From contig CANRFM010000010.1 of the NCBI GenBank assembly GCA_947629905.1, positions 21,670 to 85,669 on the forward strand: a stretch of 64,000 bases of DNA, in the 5' to 3' direction. A program made the position numbers and the translations under genes. This document shows positions 26,389 through 35,982 of this stretch, in pieces. The first letter of the stretch is position 1. The number at the start of each line of letters is the position of its first letter. Source of the DNA: an uncultured Clostridia bacterium (lineage in GTDB: Bacteria; Bacillota; Clostridia; Oscillospirales; Ruminococcaceae). The notes under the pieces were generated by a model that made no database searches, was not told where the DNA came from, and saw only the letters and a list, made by a program, of their open reading frames with translations.

Positions 26389-28845
26389 TTAACCCAAAGT
26401 AACGGTCACTTCATGTACGCCGCCGTCAAATGCCGGAATGACATTGCCCTCGACAGCATTGCCGTCAACGGTCATTGCCTTGACACCCTTGCAGACGTGG
26501 TTCGGGTTCTCGACCTTGATATTATAAGTCGCACCTCTGTACTGCCGTGTTGCCGTGAAGCCGTCCCACTCGTGCGGAATGGACGGATCGATCTTCAGAC
26601 CATCCCAATCCGCAGCAATGCCGAGGATGTACTGCGAAATGGCAACCATATTCCATGCTGCCGTACCAGTCAGCCACGAGTTCTTGCCCTCGCCGAAACG
26701 GCTTGCATCCTTGCCGGCGATCATCTGCCCGTACACATACGGTTCTGTCTTGTGCAGGTCGGAGATCTCCTCGTTGAATGCGGGAGCGATCTTGCTGTAG
26801 TACTCAAATGCCTTGTCCCCTCTGCCGGCATATGCCTCAGCGCAGATGATCCATGCATTGTTGTGCGTAAAGATGCCGGCATTTTCCTTGTAACCGCCGG
26901 GATAGGTGGAAATTTCACCGTACTGGATGTAGTACTTCGAGTAAGCCGGATTGTTCAGCACAAGCCCATGCTTGGTGTTGAGGTACTTGTCAATGGAATC
27001 GAGTGTCCGGATATCTGCACCGACATCCTTGCCGATCTCCGACATAACAGCGAAGCCCTGCGGTTCGATGAAGATCTTGCCCTCTTCGCACTCCTTCGAG
27101 CCCATTTTTGCACCCGTGGAGTCGTAAGCACGCAGGAACCAATCCCCGTCAAAGGCAGATTCCATGACGTTTTTCTTCATCTTGTCGATCTCAGCCTGTG
27201 CCGCAGCAGCCTCGTCATCCTTACCGAGGTGCTTCAGGATAGCGACATAATTCGGTCCGACATAGGTGAACAGGGTAGCGACCATGACGGATTCTGCGAT
27301 CTTGGAGTAACCGCCCTCTGCGGCGAATTTCGGGTTCGTGTAGGTCTGGAAGCTTTCGCCGGGCGTATCGGAATAGCAGGAGAGGTTGATGCAGTCGTTC
27401 CAGTCAGCACGCATTGCGAGCGGCAGTCCGTGCGGTCCGAGGTTGTTGACGATCTTGTAGAAGGAGACCTTGAGGTGGTCAAGCATGGGCTTTGCCTTGG
27501 AGGTATCATTGTCGTAGGGAACGAGTTCGTCCAAAATTGCCCAGTCGCCCGTCTCCTTGATGTAAGCGGAAACGGAAAGGATCATCCACAGCGGATCGTC
27601 CGAGAAATCGCCGCCGATGTCGGAGTTACCCTTCTTGGTGAGGGGCTGGTACTGGTGATAGCAGCCGCCGTCCTCGAGCTGCGTGGAAGCGATGTCGATG
27701 ATACGCTCTCTTGCCCGATCCGGGATCTGATGTACAAAGCCGAGAATATCCTGATTCGAGTCACGGAAGCCCATACCTCTGCCGATACCGCTTTCAAAGT
27801 AGGAAGCCGAGCGGGAGAGATTGAACGTTACCATACACTGGTACTGGTTCCAGATATTCACCATGCGGTTGACCTTATCATCACTGGTGTTGACGGTGAG
27901 AATGCCGAGCAGCTTATCCCACGATGCTTTCAGCTCTGCAAAGCCTGCCTGCACCTTTTCGGGGGTGTTGTACTGCTCCATCATGGCAAGGGCTTTTTCC
28001 TTGTTGATGGTCACGCCGTCAGCCTCAAACTTCTTGTCCGCAGGCATTTCCACATAGCCGAGGATGAAGATGAGGGTCTTGCTCTCACCGGGCGCAAGGG
28101 TGATCTTCTTATAGTGCGAAGCCACCGGCGACCAGCCGTCCGCAAAGGAATTGCCGGGCTTGTCAGCCGTTACCGCCTGCGGATCGCCGAAGCCATTGTA
28201 AAGCCCGATGAACGAATCCCTGTCGGTATCGTAGCCGTCGATCGTGTCATTGACCGTATAGAAAGCAAAGTGATCCCGGCGGTCTCTGTACTCCGTCTTG
28301 TGGTAGATCGTCGAACCTACGACCTCAACACGTCCGGTACTGAAATTCCGCTGGAAGTTGGTGCAGTCGTCCTGCGCATCCCACAGACACCATTCCGCAA
28401 AGGAGAACAGCGAGAAAGACTTGCTCTCCGCACTCTCGTTCGTGAGGACAAGCTGCTGCACCTCTCCGTTGTAGTTCTGCGGTACGAAGAACGTCACTTC
28501 CGCTTTCAGCCCGTTCTTCTTGCCCGTGATAATGGTATAGCCCATACCGTGGCGGCACTCATAGGCATCGAGTTCCGTCTTGACAGGCGACCAGCCGGGG
28601 TTCCAGATGGTACCATTGTCGTTGATGTAGAAATATCTGCCGCCCATGTCAATGGGGACATTGTTGTAGCGGTAGCGGGTAATTCTGCGCAGACGGGCAT
28701 CCTTATAGAAATGATAACCGCCGGCAGTGTTGGAGATCAGGGAGAAAAACGCCTGCGTACCGAGGTAGTTGATCCACGGATACGGCGTTCTGGGAGAAGT
28801 GATGACGTATTCCTTGTTCACGTCGTCAAAATAGCCGAACTTCAT
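26389..28845 (-). CDS. cbpA: Cellobiose phosphorylase (GH94)
   Basis: Cytoplasmic enzyme that splits cellobiose with phosphate to alpha-glucose-1-phosphate and glucose, saving ATP during cellulose use. The 818 residues match ruminococcal cellobiose phosphorylases. Visible are the N-terminal [18 protein letters not shown] and [21 protein letters not shown], the GH94 general-acid motif MRADWNDC, and [12 protein letters not shown]. Cellobiose rather than longer cellodextrins is the likely substrate by overall resemblance, not by a diagnostic residue. The start at 28845 follows AAAAGGAG. It is a single-gene unit with its own promoter and terminator. Confidence 0.95.
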   Translation of the reverse strand: MKFGYFDDVNKEYVITSPRTPYPWINYLGTQAFFSLISNTAGGYHFYKDARLRRITRYRYNNVPIDMGGRYFYINDNGTIWNPGWSPVKTELDAYECRHGMGYTIITGKKNGLKAEVTFFVPQNYNGEVQQLVLTNESAESKSFSLFSFAEWCLWDAQDDCTNFQRNFSTGRVEVVGSTIYHKTEYRDRRDHFAFYTVNDTIDGYDTDRDSFIGLYNGFGDPQAVTADKPGNSFADGWSPVASHYKKITLAPGESKTLIFILGYVEMPADKKFEADGVTINKEKALAMMEQYNTPEKVQAGFAELKASWDKLLGILTVNTSDDKVNRMVNIWNQYQCMVTFNLSRSASYFESGIGRGMGFRDSNQDILGFVHQIPDRARERIIDIASTQLEDGGCYHQYQPLTKKGNSDIGGDFSDDPLWMILSVSAYIKETGDWAILDELVPYDNDTSKAKPMLDHLKVSFYKIVNNLGPHGLPLAMRADWNDCINLSCYSDTPGESFQTYTNPKFAAEGGYSKIAESVMVATLFTYVGPNYVAILKHLGKDDEAAAAQAEIDKMKKNVMESAFDGDWFLRAYDSTGAKMGSKECEEGKIFIEPQGFAVMSEIGKDVGADIRTLDSIDKYLNTKHGLVLNNPAYSKYYIQYGEISTYPGGYKENAGIFTHNNAWIICAEAYAGRGDKAFEYYSKIAPAFNEEISDLHKTEPYVYGQMIAGKDASRFGEGKNSWLTGTAAWNMVAISQYILGIAADWDGLKIDPSIPHEWDGFTATRQYRGATYNIKVENPNHVCKGVKAMTVDGNAVEGNVIPAFDGGVHEVTVTLG

Positions 28846-28904
28846 AGCTTTAACTCCTTTTACATTTTTGATAAGATTCTGTACGAACACAGAACACCAT
28901 ATAT

Positions 28905-28933
28905 ATTATACCATATTTTGTGTGCAATGGCAA
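28905..28933 (-). promoter_or_regulatory. Promoter of the cellobiose phosphorylase gene
   Basis: On the minus strand, TTGCCA (28928-28933), 17-base spacer, TATAAT (28905-28910) with an extended -10 TGG. An AT-rich leader of about 60 bases precedes the start. Confidence 0.8.
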
Positions 28934-29115
28934 TAAGTTTTTGCAGGTTTCTATTCAGAAAAAAGTGATAAATTTTTGTGTAAATTGCACAAATGTTGTT
29001 AAATTTCAAAACGAATAATCGACATGAAAGAAGCCCCCGCCCTGTTGCCTTCCCATGATTTCGTGTGATTAGCGGGCAATTTTTCAAAATATGCCCGGCA
29101 TCGACAGATTTCCCC

Positions 29116-29144
29116 TTGCAATTTCGGAAAAGGCGTGGTATAAT
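29116..29144 (+). promoter_or_regulatory. Promoter of the pth-mfd operon
   Basis: TTGCAA (29116-29121), 17-base spacer, TATAAT (29139-29144). The 344-base divergent gap with cellobiose phosphorylase holds the two promoters; nothing else is clear in it. Confidence 0.82.
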
Positions 29145-29189
29145 TGTATAGACAACATCGGACACTTTCCGTTAAAGGAGAAGAAAAGC

Positions 29190-29813
29190 ATGGGGATCAT
29201 GGATATTTTTGCACAGATCGAACAGAACAGCCGCACTGCCGGCAAGCCGCAGTGGCTGATCACCGGGCTTGGCAATCCGGGCATGGTCTATGAGAATACC
29301 CGGCACAATGCCGGATTTATGGCACTGGACACCCTTGCCGCACAGGAACAGGTGAAGATCGACCGCATGAAATTCAAGGGCTATATCGGGGACGTGACAC
29401 TTGCCGGACAGCGCTGTCTGCTCCTGAAACCTGCGACCTATATGAACAACAGCGGCGAAGCAGTCGTGCAGGCGATGCAGTTTTACAAGCTGGACATTTC
29501 ACAGCTCATTGTTGTCTTTGATGATATTTCCCTGCTCCCCGGCAAGCTGCGCATCCGCCGGAAGGGTTCGGCAGGCGGGCATAACGGCATCAAGAGCATT
29601 ATTGAACTGACCGGGTCGGAAGAGTTTGCCCGTATTAAATTAGGTGTCGGCGCAAAGCCGCACCGGGAAATGTCCCTTGCCGACTGGGTACTCAGCAAAT
29701 TCCGCCCGGAGGAACTGGAGAAAATGGAACAGTCCTGCACCCATGCCGCCGAATGCCTGCGCCTGATGGTCAATGACAAAACGGACGAAGCCATGAACCG
29801 CTTCAATGCATAA
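29190..29813 (+). CDS. pth: Peptidyl-tRNA hydrolase
   Basis: Frees tRNA from peptidyl-tRNA that dropped off ribosomes. The core shows LITGLGNPGMVYENTRHNAGF (catalytic Asn and His region), LLKPATYMNNSGEAV, VVFDDISLLPGKLRIR and GSAGGHNGIKSII. At 207 residues it carries about 20 extra N-terminal residues (MGIMDIFAQIEQNSRTA) before the usual family start. The ATG at 29190 is nevertheless supported by AAAGGAG; the track's longer form crosses the promoter. It begins an operon with mfd, trmN6-like and rsmI. Confidence 0.95.
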   Translation: MGIMDIFAQIEQNSRTAGKPQWLITGLGNPGMVYENTRHNAGFMALDTLAAQEQVKIDRMKFKGYIGDVTLAGQRCLLLKPATYMNNSGEAVVQAMQFYKLDISQLIVVFDDISLLPGKLRIRRKGSAGGHNGIKSIIELTGSEEFARIKLGVGAKPHREMSLADWVLSKFRPEELEKMEQSCTHAAECLRLMVNDKTDEAMNRFNA

Positions 29814-29829
29814 CGAGGTATACTATACT

Positions 29830-32800
29830 ATGAATTTCTTTACACAGACATTTGCGGAGCTGCCGGACTACGGGCGGCTCTGTTCTGCGCTTGACAGCGG
29901 GGAAGTGCCCGTCTGCGTGACAGGGCTGTCTCCCGTACATAAGGCGCAGCTTGCCCTGACACTTGCGGAACGGGAAGATGCGCCCCTGCTCCTGCTGACC
30001 GGAACGGAAGCCGAAGCAATGCGTCTCAGCGCTGACATCAATGCCATGGCAGGAAAGACCGTTTCACTTCACTTCCCTGCGAAAGAATTGCTGTTCACTG
30101 CCGCCGAGAGCAAGTCCTCTGCCTACGAGCATGAACGGCTGCACGTGCTTTCGGCAATTTCCGAAAACAGTGTACGCATCGTCACCGCCGGAGCGGAAGC
30201 CGTCATGCAGCCGACCATTCCCCCGGACGTGCTGAAACAGGCGCATATCTCGCTGCACAAGGACAGCACGGTCGACCTCAAAGCCCTGACTGCCCGCCTC
30301 ATTCAGGCGGGCTATGTCCGTTGTGAAACAGTCGAGGGCAAGGGGCAGTTTGCCATCCGGGGGGCGATCGTGGACATTTTCCCGGTGCAGTCGGAATTTC
30401 CCGTCCGTATGGAACTGTGGGGGGATTCTGTCGATTCCCTGAACTACTTCGACACCGAGTCACAGCGCCGCACGGAAGCGATCGACAGCATTACCATTTC
30501 CCCGGCTGCGGAACTGCTCGCTTCCCCGGAAGAAATGAAAGCCAAAATTCTTGCCTTTTCTGCGAAAGTGCGTGGCAAGCACACCGCTGCCGTCCGGGAA
30601 AAGCTCGAACACGACATAGCACGCCTTGATGCCGGGCTATGGCTTGCGAATGCGGACAAATACTACACGCTGCTCTATAAGCCGACCTACCTGACCGCCT
30701 ACCTGAACGGGGTCATTCTGATCAGTGAAGCGGCTGATGTACACCGACAGGCGCAGGGTGTCACGGCGCAGATGCGTGAGGACTTGCAGCTCCTCTTTGA
30801 GGACGGCACACTCTGCCGGGGACTGGACGGCGGCGTACTGGACTATGCCGCATTGCAGGAACTGCTTGCCGAACGAAACTGCGTGTATCTCAGCCATTTT
30901 TTGCAGGGTAGTGAGCGCATTCCGTTCCGGAAGATCATTTCCATTCAGGCAGAACAGAATGCCTCGTGGGGCGGTGAGATCCGGCAGCTGATCGAGGATT
31001 TGCAGGAGTACATCCGTGACCATTACCGCATTGTACTGGCTGCCGGCAGTGAAAAAACGCTTCCCATCCTCGTGAATGATTTGCAGGAAAGCGGCATCCG
31101 CTGTTCCATTGCACAGGAGGACGATCTCTGTCCGCCGGGGGCTGTCCTTGTCACGGCAAGGCGCATCAGCAGCGGTTTCTCCTACCCGGACAATAAGACT
31201 GCCCTCATCGTGCAGACCGGCGTGAATACTTCCCGGAAGCACAAGACCCGCCACAAGGCAGGTATGGAGCTGCAAAGCCTTTCCGACCTGCATCCGGGCG
31301 ATTTAGTCGTCCATGCCATGCACGGCGTGGGGCGGTTTTTAGGCATTCACAAGCTCGAAATGGAAGGCATTGCCAAGGACTACATCACCATCCAGTATGC
31401 CGGAACGGAAAAACTATATGTCCCCGTCACACAGCTGGACTTGGTGAGCCGCTACATCGGCGCAGGGGATGACAATGCCGTCCGCCTGAATAAGCTCTCC
31501 TCTCCCCAGTGGCAAAAGACCTGCAATAACGTCCGCCGTGCCGTCAAGGATATGGCGGAGGAGCTGATGCAGCTCTACGCCAAGCGGGAAAAGAGCGAGG
31601 GATATGCCTTTTTCCCGGATGATGAGTTGCAGCGGGAATTTGAGAGCCGTTTCCCCTACGTGGAAACAGACGACCAGCTCCAGAGCATTGAAGAGATCAA
31701 AGCCGATATGCAGCGGACACGCCCCATGGACAGACTGCTCTGCGGCGATGTGGGCTTCGGGAAAACAGAAGTCGCTTTCCGGGCTGCCATGAAATGCGTG
31801 CTTTCCGACCGGCAGTGCGCCATTCTTGCACCGACCACGGTGCTTGCCTTGCAGCATTACCGGACGGCAGTGCAGCGGTTCGACCGGATGCCGGTGCGCA
31901 TTGAAATGCTCTCCCGCTTCCGCTCCCCGAAGGAACAGAAAAAAATCTTAGAGGACACTGCCAAGGGCAAAATCGATATTCTTATCGGCACACACCGGAT
32001 CGTTCAGAAAGATGTGAAATTCCGTGCTTTAGGGCTTGCAGTCATTGACGAAGAACAGCGGTTCGGGGTAGCACACAAGGAACGCTTCAAGGAGATGTTT
32101 GCCGGCATTGATGTGCTGACACTTTCGGCGACCCCCATTCCGAGAACGCTGAACATGGCGCTTTCCGGTATCCGGGATATGTCCGTCCTGAGCGAACCGC
32201 CGCAGGACAGATACCCCGTACAGACCTATGTTGCCGAATATCAGGACGGCGTTGTCGCACAGGCGATCTCCCGTGAACTGAAACGGGGCGGACAGGTCTA
32301 CTACATCCATAACCGTATTGACACCATCATGAACTGCGCTGCCCGCTTACAGGCACTTGTGCCCGATGCCAGAATTGCCGTAGCACATGGACGGCTGACC
32401 GAGGATGAAATTTCCGACATCTGGCAGCAGGTCGTGGACGGTGAGGTGGATATTCTCATCTGCACGACCATCATTGAAACGGGTGTGGACGTGGCAAATG
32501 TCAATACCCTCATCATTGAGGATGCTGACCGGCTGGGGCTTTCACAGCTCTATCAGCTCCGGGGGCGTGTGGGGCGTTCTAACCGGCGTGCCTATGCGTA
32601 TTTCCTCTTCAAGCGGGATAAGGTGCTCACAGAGATCGCTGCCAAACGGCTTGAAGCCATGCGGGAGTTCACGCAGTTCGGGTCGGGTTTCCGCATAGCC
32701 ATGCGGGATCTGGAAATACGGGGCGCAGGCAGTATTTTAGGCGGCAGACAGCACGGACACATGGAAACGGTCGGCTATGATATGTATATGCAGATGCTCT

Positions 32801-33291
32801 CCGAAGCGATCGCCGAAGTCAAGGGCGAAAAGATCCAGACCGCCAGCAGCTGCACGGTCGACATCCGCATTGAAGCCTACATCCCTGAAACCTATATCAG
32901 TGACTCCCCGTCCCGGATCGCTATGTACCGGAAGATCGCTGCCGTCCGGGATGCAGCGGATGAGTCGGAGCTGATCGATGAACTGATCGACCGCTACGGC
33001 GAACCCCCGAAAGCCATTTTAGGGCTGATACAGGTCTCCCTGCTGCGCAATTCGGCAGCTTCTTTAGGCATCACGGAAATTACCCAACGCTCCGGCAGCC
33101 TGCAATTCTACATTCAACAGCCCGAACCGGAACAGATCGCAGCCCTCTCCGCCAAATACGGGCGGCGCATTCTCTTTTCCTGCGTGGATAAGCCCTATAT
33201 CGGGGTAAAGCTGCTCCCCGGTCAGGAACCTGCGGCACTCATACAGGAAGTCGTCAGCACAATGACGGAGGCAAACCATGTGGAAACCTGA
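29830..33291 (+). CDS. mfd: Transcription-repair coupling factor
   Basis: Releases stalled RNA polymerase at DNA lesions and recruits UvrAB. The 1153-residue length is normal. Visible are the UvrB-like N-terminal part (GQFAIRGAIVDIFPVQ), the RNA polymerase interaction region (HAMHGVGRFLGIHKLEM), Walker A LCGDVGFGKTEVA, DEEQRFGV (DEEQ box), the Mfd/RecG motif TLSATPIPRTL, and the terminal motifs QLRGRVGRS and GAGSILGGRQHGHM. The ATG at 29830 is preferred over the overlapping one at 29806 because GAGG lies upstream. The end overlaps the next gene by 14 bases. Confidence 0.97.
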   Translation: MNFFTQTFAELPDYGRLCSALDSGEVPVCVTGLSPVHKAQLALTLAEREDAPLLLLTGTEAEAMRLSADINAMAGKTVSLHFPAKELLFTAAESKSSAYEHERLHVLSAISENSVRIVTAGAEAVMQPTIPPDVLKQAHISLHKDSTVDLKALTARLIQAGYVRCETVEGKGQFAIRGAIVDIFPVQSEFPVRMELWGDSVDSLNYFDTESQRRTEAIDSITISPAAELLASPEEMKAKILAFSAKVRGKHTAAVREKLEHDIARLDAGLWLANADKYYTLLYKPTYLTAYLNGVILISEAADVHRQAQGVTAQMREDLQLLFEDGTLCRGLDGGVLDYAALQELLAERNCVYLSHFLQGSERIPFRKIISIQAEQNASWGGEIRQLIEDLQEYIRDHYRIVLAAGSEKTLPILVNDLQESGIRCSIAQEDDLCPPGAVLVTARRISSGFSYPDNKTALIVQTGVNTSRKHKTRHKAGMELQSLSDLHPGDLVVHAMHGVGRFLGIHKLEMEGIAKDYITIQYAGTEKLYVPVTQLDLVSRYIGAGDDNAVRLNKLSSPQWQKTCNNVRRAVKDMAEELMQLYAKREKSEGYAFFPDDELQREFESRFPYVETDDQLQSIEEIKADMQRTRPMDRLLCGDVGFGKTEVAFRAAMKCVLSDRQCAILAPTTVLALQHYRTAVQRFDRMPVRIEMLSRFRSPKEQKKILEDTAKGKIDILIGTHRIVQKDVKFRALGLAVIDEEQRFGVAHKERFKEMFAGIDVLTLSATPIPRTLNMALSGIRDMSVLSEPPQDRYPVQTYVAEYQDGVVAQAISRELKRGGQVYYIHNRIDTIMNCAARLQALVPDARIAVAHGRLTEDEISDIWQQVVDGEVDILICTTIIETGVDVANVNTLIIEDADRLGLSQLYQLRGRVGRSNRRAYAYFLFKRDKVLTEIAAKRLEAMREFTQFGSGFRIAMRDLEIRGAGSILGGRQHGHMETVGYDMYMQMLSEAIAEVKGEKIQTASSCTVDIRIEAYIPETYISDSPSRIAMYRKIAAVRDAADESELIDELIDRYGEPPKAILGLIQVSLLRNSAASLGITEITQRSGSLQFYIQQPEPEQIAALSAKYGRRILFSCVDKPYIGVKLLPGQEPAALIQEVVSTMTEANHVET

Positions 33292-33994
33292 ACCCATCGG
33301 CGGCGGTATCTTCGTCTGCACTTCAAAGGAACACCGTTTCGGGACGGATGCTTTCCTGCTGACCCATTTTTCACGATACAAGGAAAAGGATACGGCAGCG
33401 GAACTGGGAACAGGCTGCGGCATCATTCCCCTGCTCATGCAGAAGCACCGACCGCCGAAATGCATCTATGCTGTGGACGTACAGGCAAATGCTATCGAAC
33501 AGCTGAAAGAGGGCATCCGTCTCAGCGGCGTGACGGGTATTATTCCTGTGTGTGCGGATATGCGGGAACTCTGGGCAGGTGCACCGCTGGGGCAGTGCAG
33601 TCTGGTACTGTGTAATCCGCCCTATCAGCCGCCGGGTTCGGGGAAAGAGGCAGCAAATGCCTCACAGCGGCTCGCAAGGCACGGCATTGTCTGTACGCCG
33701 GAGGACGTGTGCAGGGCTGCCGCTAAACTCCTGAATGCGGGCGGACGGCTCTGTGTCTGCGGCAGACCGGAACGCTTGCCGGACTATATCTGCGCCATGC
33801 GGGCTGAAAAGCTTGAACCGAAGCGTCTGCAATTTGTCTCAAAAACAGCCGTGGACAGACCGTGGCTTTTTCTGCTCGAGGGGAAACGGGGTGCAAAGCC
33901 GTTTCTGCAAACCGAAAAGCCCTTTATCATGTACGAAAACGGCACACTCACCGGAGAAGCTGCCGCACTCTACACACAGGAGGAACAGCCATGA
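33278..33994 (+). CDS. TrmN6/YfiC-like SAM-dependent methyltransferase
   Basis: A 238-residue Rossmann methyltransferase. Motif I reads AAELGTGCGIIPLLM, and motif IV is CNPPYQPPGSG, the NPPY signature of enzymes that methylate an exocyclic amine. The opening (GGGIFVCTSKEHRFGTDAFLL) matches the tRNA1(Val) adenine-37 N6-methyltransferase group (TrmN6; YabB in Bacillus). Position just ahead of rsmI, as in many Firmicutes, supports a role in RNA modification. GGAGG lies ahead of the ATG. It overlaps both neighbours, indicating translational coupling. Confidence 0.85.
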   Translation: MWKPEPIGGGIFVCTSKEHRFGTDAFLLTHFSRYKEKDTAAELGTGCGIIPLLMQKHRPPKCIYAVDVQANAIEQLKEGIRLSGVTGIIPVCADMRELWAGAPLGQCSLVLCNPPYQPPGSGKEAANASQRLARHGIVCTPEDVCRAAAKLLNAGGRLCVCGRPERLPDYICAMRAEKLEPKRLQFVSKTAVDRPWLFLLEGKRGAKPFLQTEKPFIMYENGTLTGEAAALYTQEEQP

Positions 33995-34821
33995 GCGGAA
34001 CGCTTTACATCACAGGAACGCCCATCGGGAATTTAGAGGACATCACCCTGCGGCAGCTGCGCATCCTGAAAGAGGTGGACTTCATTGCCGCTGAGGACAC
34101 CCGTGTGACGAGGAAACTCCTGCTGCATTACGAGATCCGCACGGAACTGGTGAGCTGCCATGAACACAGCCGCCGGCAGGACGTTGCTGCCATTGCCGAC
34201 CGCATTGCTGCCGGGGAAAACTGTGCCGTTGTGACGGATGCCGGTATGCCGTGCATTTCCGACCCCGGTGCAGTGCTGCTTCAATGCTGCCGGGAACGGG
34301 GTGTTCGTGTAGAGACCGTACCCGGTCCGAGTGCGGTCGTGACGGCGCTGGCGATTTCGGGGGCGGATACAAGGGCATTTGCGTTTTACGGATTCCTGCC
34401 GGTCGAAACGGCACCCCGTGCGGCAATGCTCGAGGCACTCTCCCGGGAACACAAGACCTGTGTCCTCTACGAAGCCCCCCACAAGCTGAAAAAGACCCTC
34501 TCCGACCTCTGCAAAACGCTGGGCGGGGGGCGGGTACTTTCCCTCTGCCGGGAGCTGACGAAACTTCATGAAGAGGTGCTGCGCATGACACTGGACGAAG
34601 CAATTGCCTATTATGCGGAGCGAAACATTCAGGGGGAATTTGTGCTGGTCATCGACGGCGCACCGGAGGACGAACAGCAGCTCACGCTCGAGGATGCGGT
34701 CAGCATGGCACGGGCTGCGGCAGCACAGGGACTTTCTGCATCGGCTGCCGCAAGACAGGCGGCAAAGGAAAGCGGTTTCCCGAAGTCGGAAATTTACCGG
34801 GCACTCTGTGAGAATGGATAA
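33991..34821 (+). CDS. rsmI: 16S rRNA (cytidine-1402-2'-O)-methyltransferase
   Basis: RsmI places the 2'-O-methyl group on C1402 of 16S rRNA near the decoding centre. Visible are GTLYITGTPIGNLEDITLRQL, AAEDTRVTRKLL, VTDAGMPCISDPGA, VPGPSAVVTALAISG, and FYGFLPVE. The 276 residues are typical. The start is the ATG at 33991 overlapping the upstream TGA (ATGA); the track's 43 extra residues are out-of-frame reading of the neighbour. The last 79 bases of coding sequence are duplicated 231 bases downstream. Confidence 0.96.
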   Translation: MSGTLYITGTPIGNLEDITLRQLRILKEVDFIAAEDTRVTRKLLLHYEIRTELVSCHEHSRRQDVAAIADRIAAGENCAVVTDAGMPCISDPGAVLLQCCRERGVRVETVPGPSAVVTALAISGADTRAFAFYGFLPVETAPRAAMLEALSREHKTCVLYEAPHKLKKTLSDLCKTLGGGRVLSLCRELTKLHEEVLRMTLDEAIAYYAERNIQGEFVLVIDGAPEDEQQLTLEDAVSMARAAAAQGLSASAAARQAAKESGFPKSEIYRALCENG

Positions 34822-35042
34822 TCAGGGAGCTTTTTAATGTATTCCGACTGACAGTACTGCTTAATTCGGCTTACTCGAATACTACTTAAACTTACCTGAT
34901 AGCAGTCGCCCTTTGTGCCGCAAGGCACATTGGGCGACAAGACGGGTGCAGCGTCACGCTGCCTTTCCGCCTCGGCTGCTGCAAGACAGGCGGCAAAGGA
35001 AAGCGGTTTTCCGAAGTCGGAAATTTACCGGGCACTCTGTGA
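34733..35042 (+). repeat. 79-bp duplication of the rsmI 3' end
   Basis: Bases 34733-34811 (inside rsmI) recur at 34964-35042 with about four substitutions, including the codons for PKSEIYRALCE in the same relation to a stop. The copies flank about 150 bases of non-coding DNA containing a palindromic repeat. Confidence 0.85.
34905..34963. repeat. Dispersed palindromic repeat, locus A
   Basis: TCGCCCTTTGTGCC, loop GCAA, GGCACATTGGGCGA forms a near-perfect hairpin, followed by a second small hairpin GCAGCG-TCA-CGCTGC. It shares the CCTTTG-GCC...GGC-CATTGGG layout with loci at 43.08 and 55.02 kb. The 360-base gap 34822-35181 holds this, the duplicated rsmI tail and the next promoter. Confidence 0.7.
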
Positions 35043-35081
35043 AACATAAGGACATTTTCTGTGCCAGAAAAGAATTTACGG

Positions 35082-35110
35082 TTGACAAATCTTCTGTGAT
35101 ATTGTATAAT
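35082..35110 (+). promoter_or_regulatory. Consensus promoter of the amidase-queH operon
   Basis: TTGACA (35082-35087), 17-base spacer, TATAAT (35105-35110). Confidence 0.88.
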
Positions 35111-35181
35111 AAAATAAGAAATGGGAATACCGGAGCAGAAATTTTCCCATAAAATTTAATGATCAAAAAGAGGGACAACAC

Positions 35182-35982
35182 ATGGATCAGAATGAATTCA
35201 AAGCACTGATGAGGCGGGCAAGATGGGACAGAATTGGCGGTGCGTTTGCCGTACTGGTCATCCTCATCGTCCTGATCGTCTGCATCGCATCTTCCTGCGG
35301 CAAGAAAGAGGACACAGAACCTGCGGACACCAATTCCGTGATCCCGCCCGTTGCCACGGAAGCTGTCACGGAACCGCCTGTGGACAATTCCATGGCGGTC
35401 TATCTCAGTCCGTCCACACAGTTTGACAATGTGTATGCCTGTGATGAGACGGTAACGGAAGAATCCTCCATGTTTGAACTTGCCAACAAGGTGAAGGCAC
35501 TTCTTGAGGCAGACGGTTTCAAGGTCTATATGTGCGGTGAGGACGACAGCGTAAAAGACAAGGTCGAGCAGGGCAATGAACTGAAATGCGGCGCTTATGT
35601 CGCCCTGCATTCCAATGCCGGCGGCGAAAGCGGCGACGGGCAGGGGACGGAGTGCTACTACAATGCCACAGTACCCGGCAGTCAGGCACTGGCTGAAAAT
35701 GTCTACAACCGTGTTGCCGATGCGACCCCGACCGAGGACAGAGGGCTGAAAGATCAGACACAGCGTGATCTGTATGAAATTCTCAAAAACGAGTCGCCCT
35801 GCTGTCTGGTTGAGGTGGAATTTCACAATCAGGTCGAACTTTCCCAGTGGATCCTTGACAATCAGGACACGCTTGCCAAGGCGGTCAAGGAGGGCATTGA
35901 AGCCTATCTCAACGGCACGACGACTGCCCCGGCAGAAACCGTTTCCGGTGAGAGCACTTCCGGGGAGGATACGGCAGAATGA
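35182..35982 (+). CDS. Membrane-anchored N-acetylmuramoyl-L-alanine amidase-like protein (Amidase_3 fold)
   Basis: A 266-residue protein with one N-terminal helix (about 21-39) and a Cys after it (SSCGKK) that could be a lipobox. A linker rich in Thr, Glu and Pro follows. Residues about 72-245 resemble zinc amidases that cut peptide stems off peptidoglycan: ALHSNAGG keeps a zinc His, TEECSSM-like TVTEESSMFELA keeps the Glu, and LVEVEFHN keeps the catalytic Glu. The usual first zinc His (GHGG) is replaced by SPSTQ, a variant I recall from clostridial amidases; activity is uncertain. It overlaps queH by ATGA. Confidence 0.72.
   Translation: MDQNEFKALMRRARWDRIGGAFAVLVILIVLIVCIASSCGKKEDTEPADTNSVIPPVATEAVTEPPVDNSMAVYLSPSTQFDNVYACDETVTEESSMFELANKVKALLEADGFKVYMCGEDDSVKDKVEQGNELKCGAYVALHSNAGGESGDGQGTECYYNATVPGSQALAENVYNRVADATPTEDRGLKDQTQRDLYEILKNESPCCLVEVEFHNQVELSQWILDNQDTLAKAVKEGIEAYLNGTTTAPAETVSGESTSGEDTAE

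Noticed and set aside
26338-28968. 876-codon plus-strand ORF opposite cellobiose phosphorylase
   Set aside because: It is the antisense shadow of a certain GH94 gene in GC-rich third-position codons. It has no ribosome binding site, and its product has no recognisable domain.
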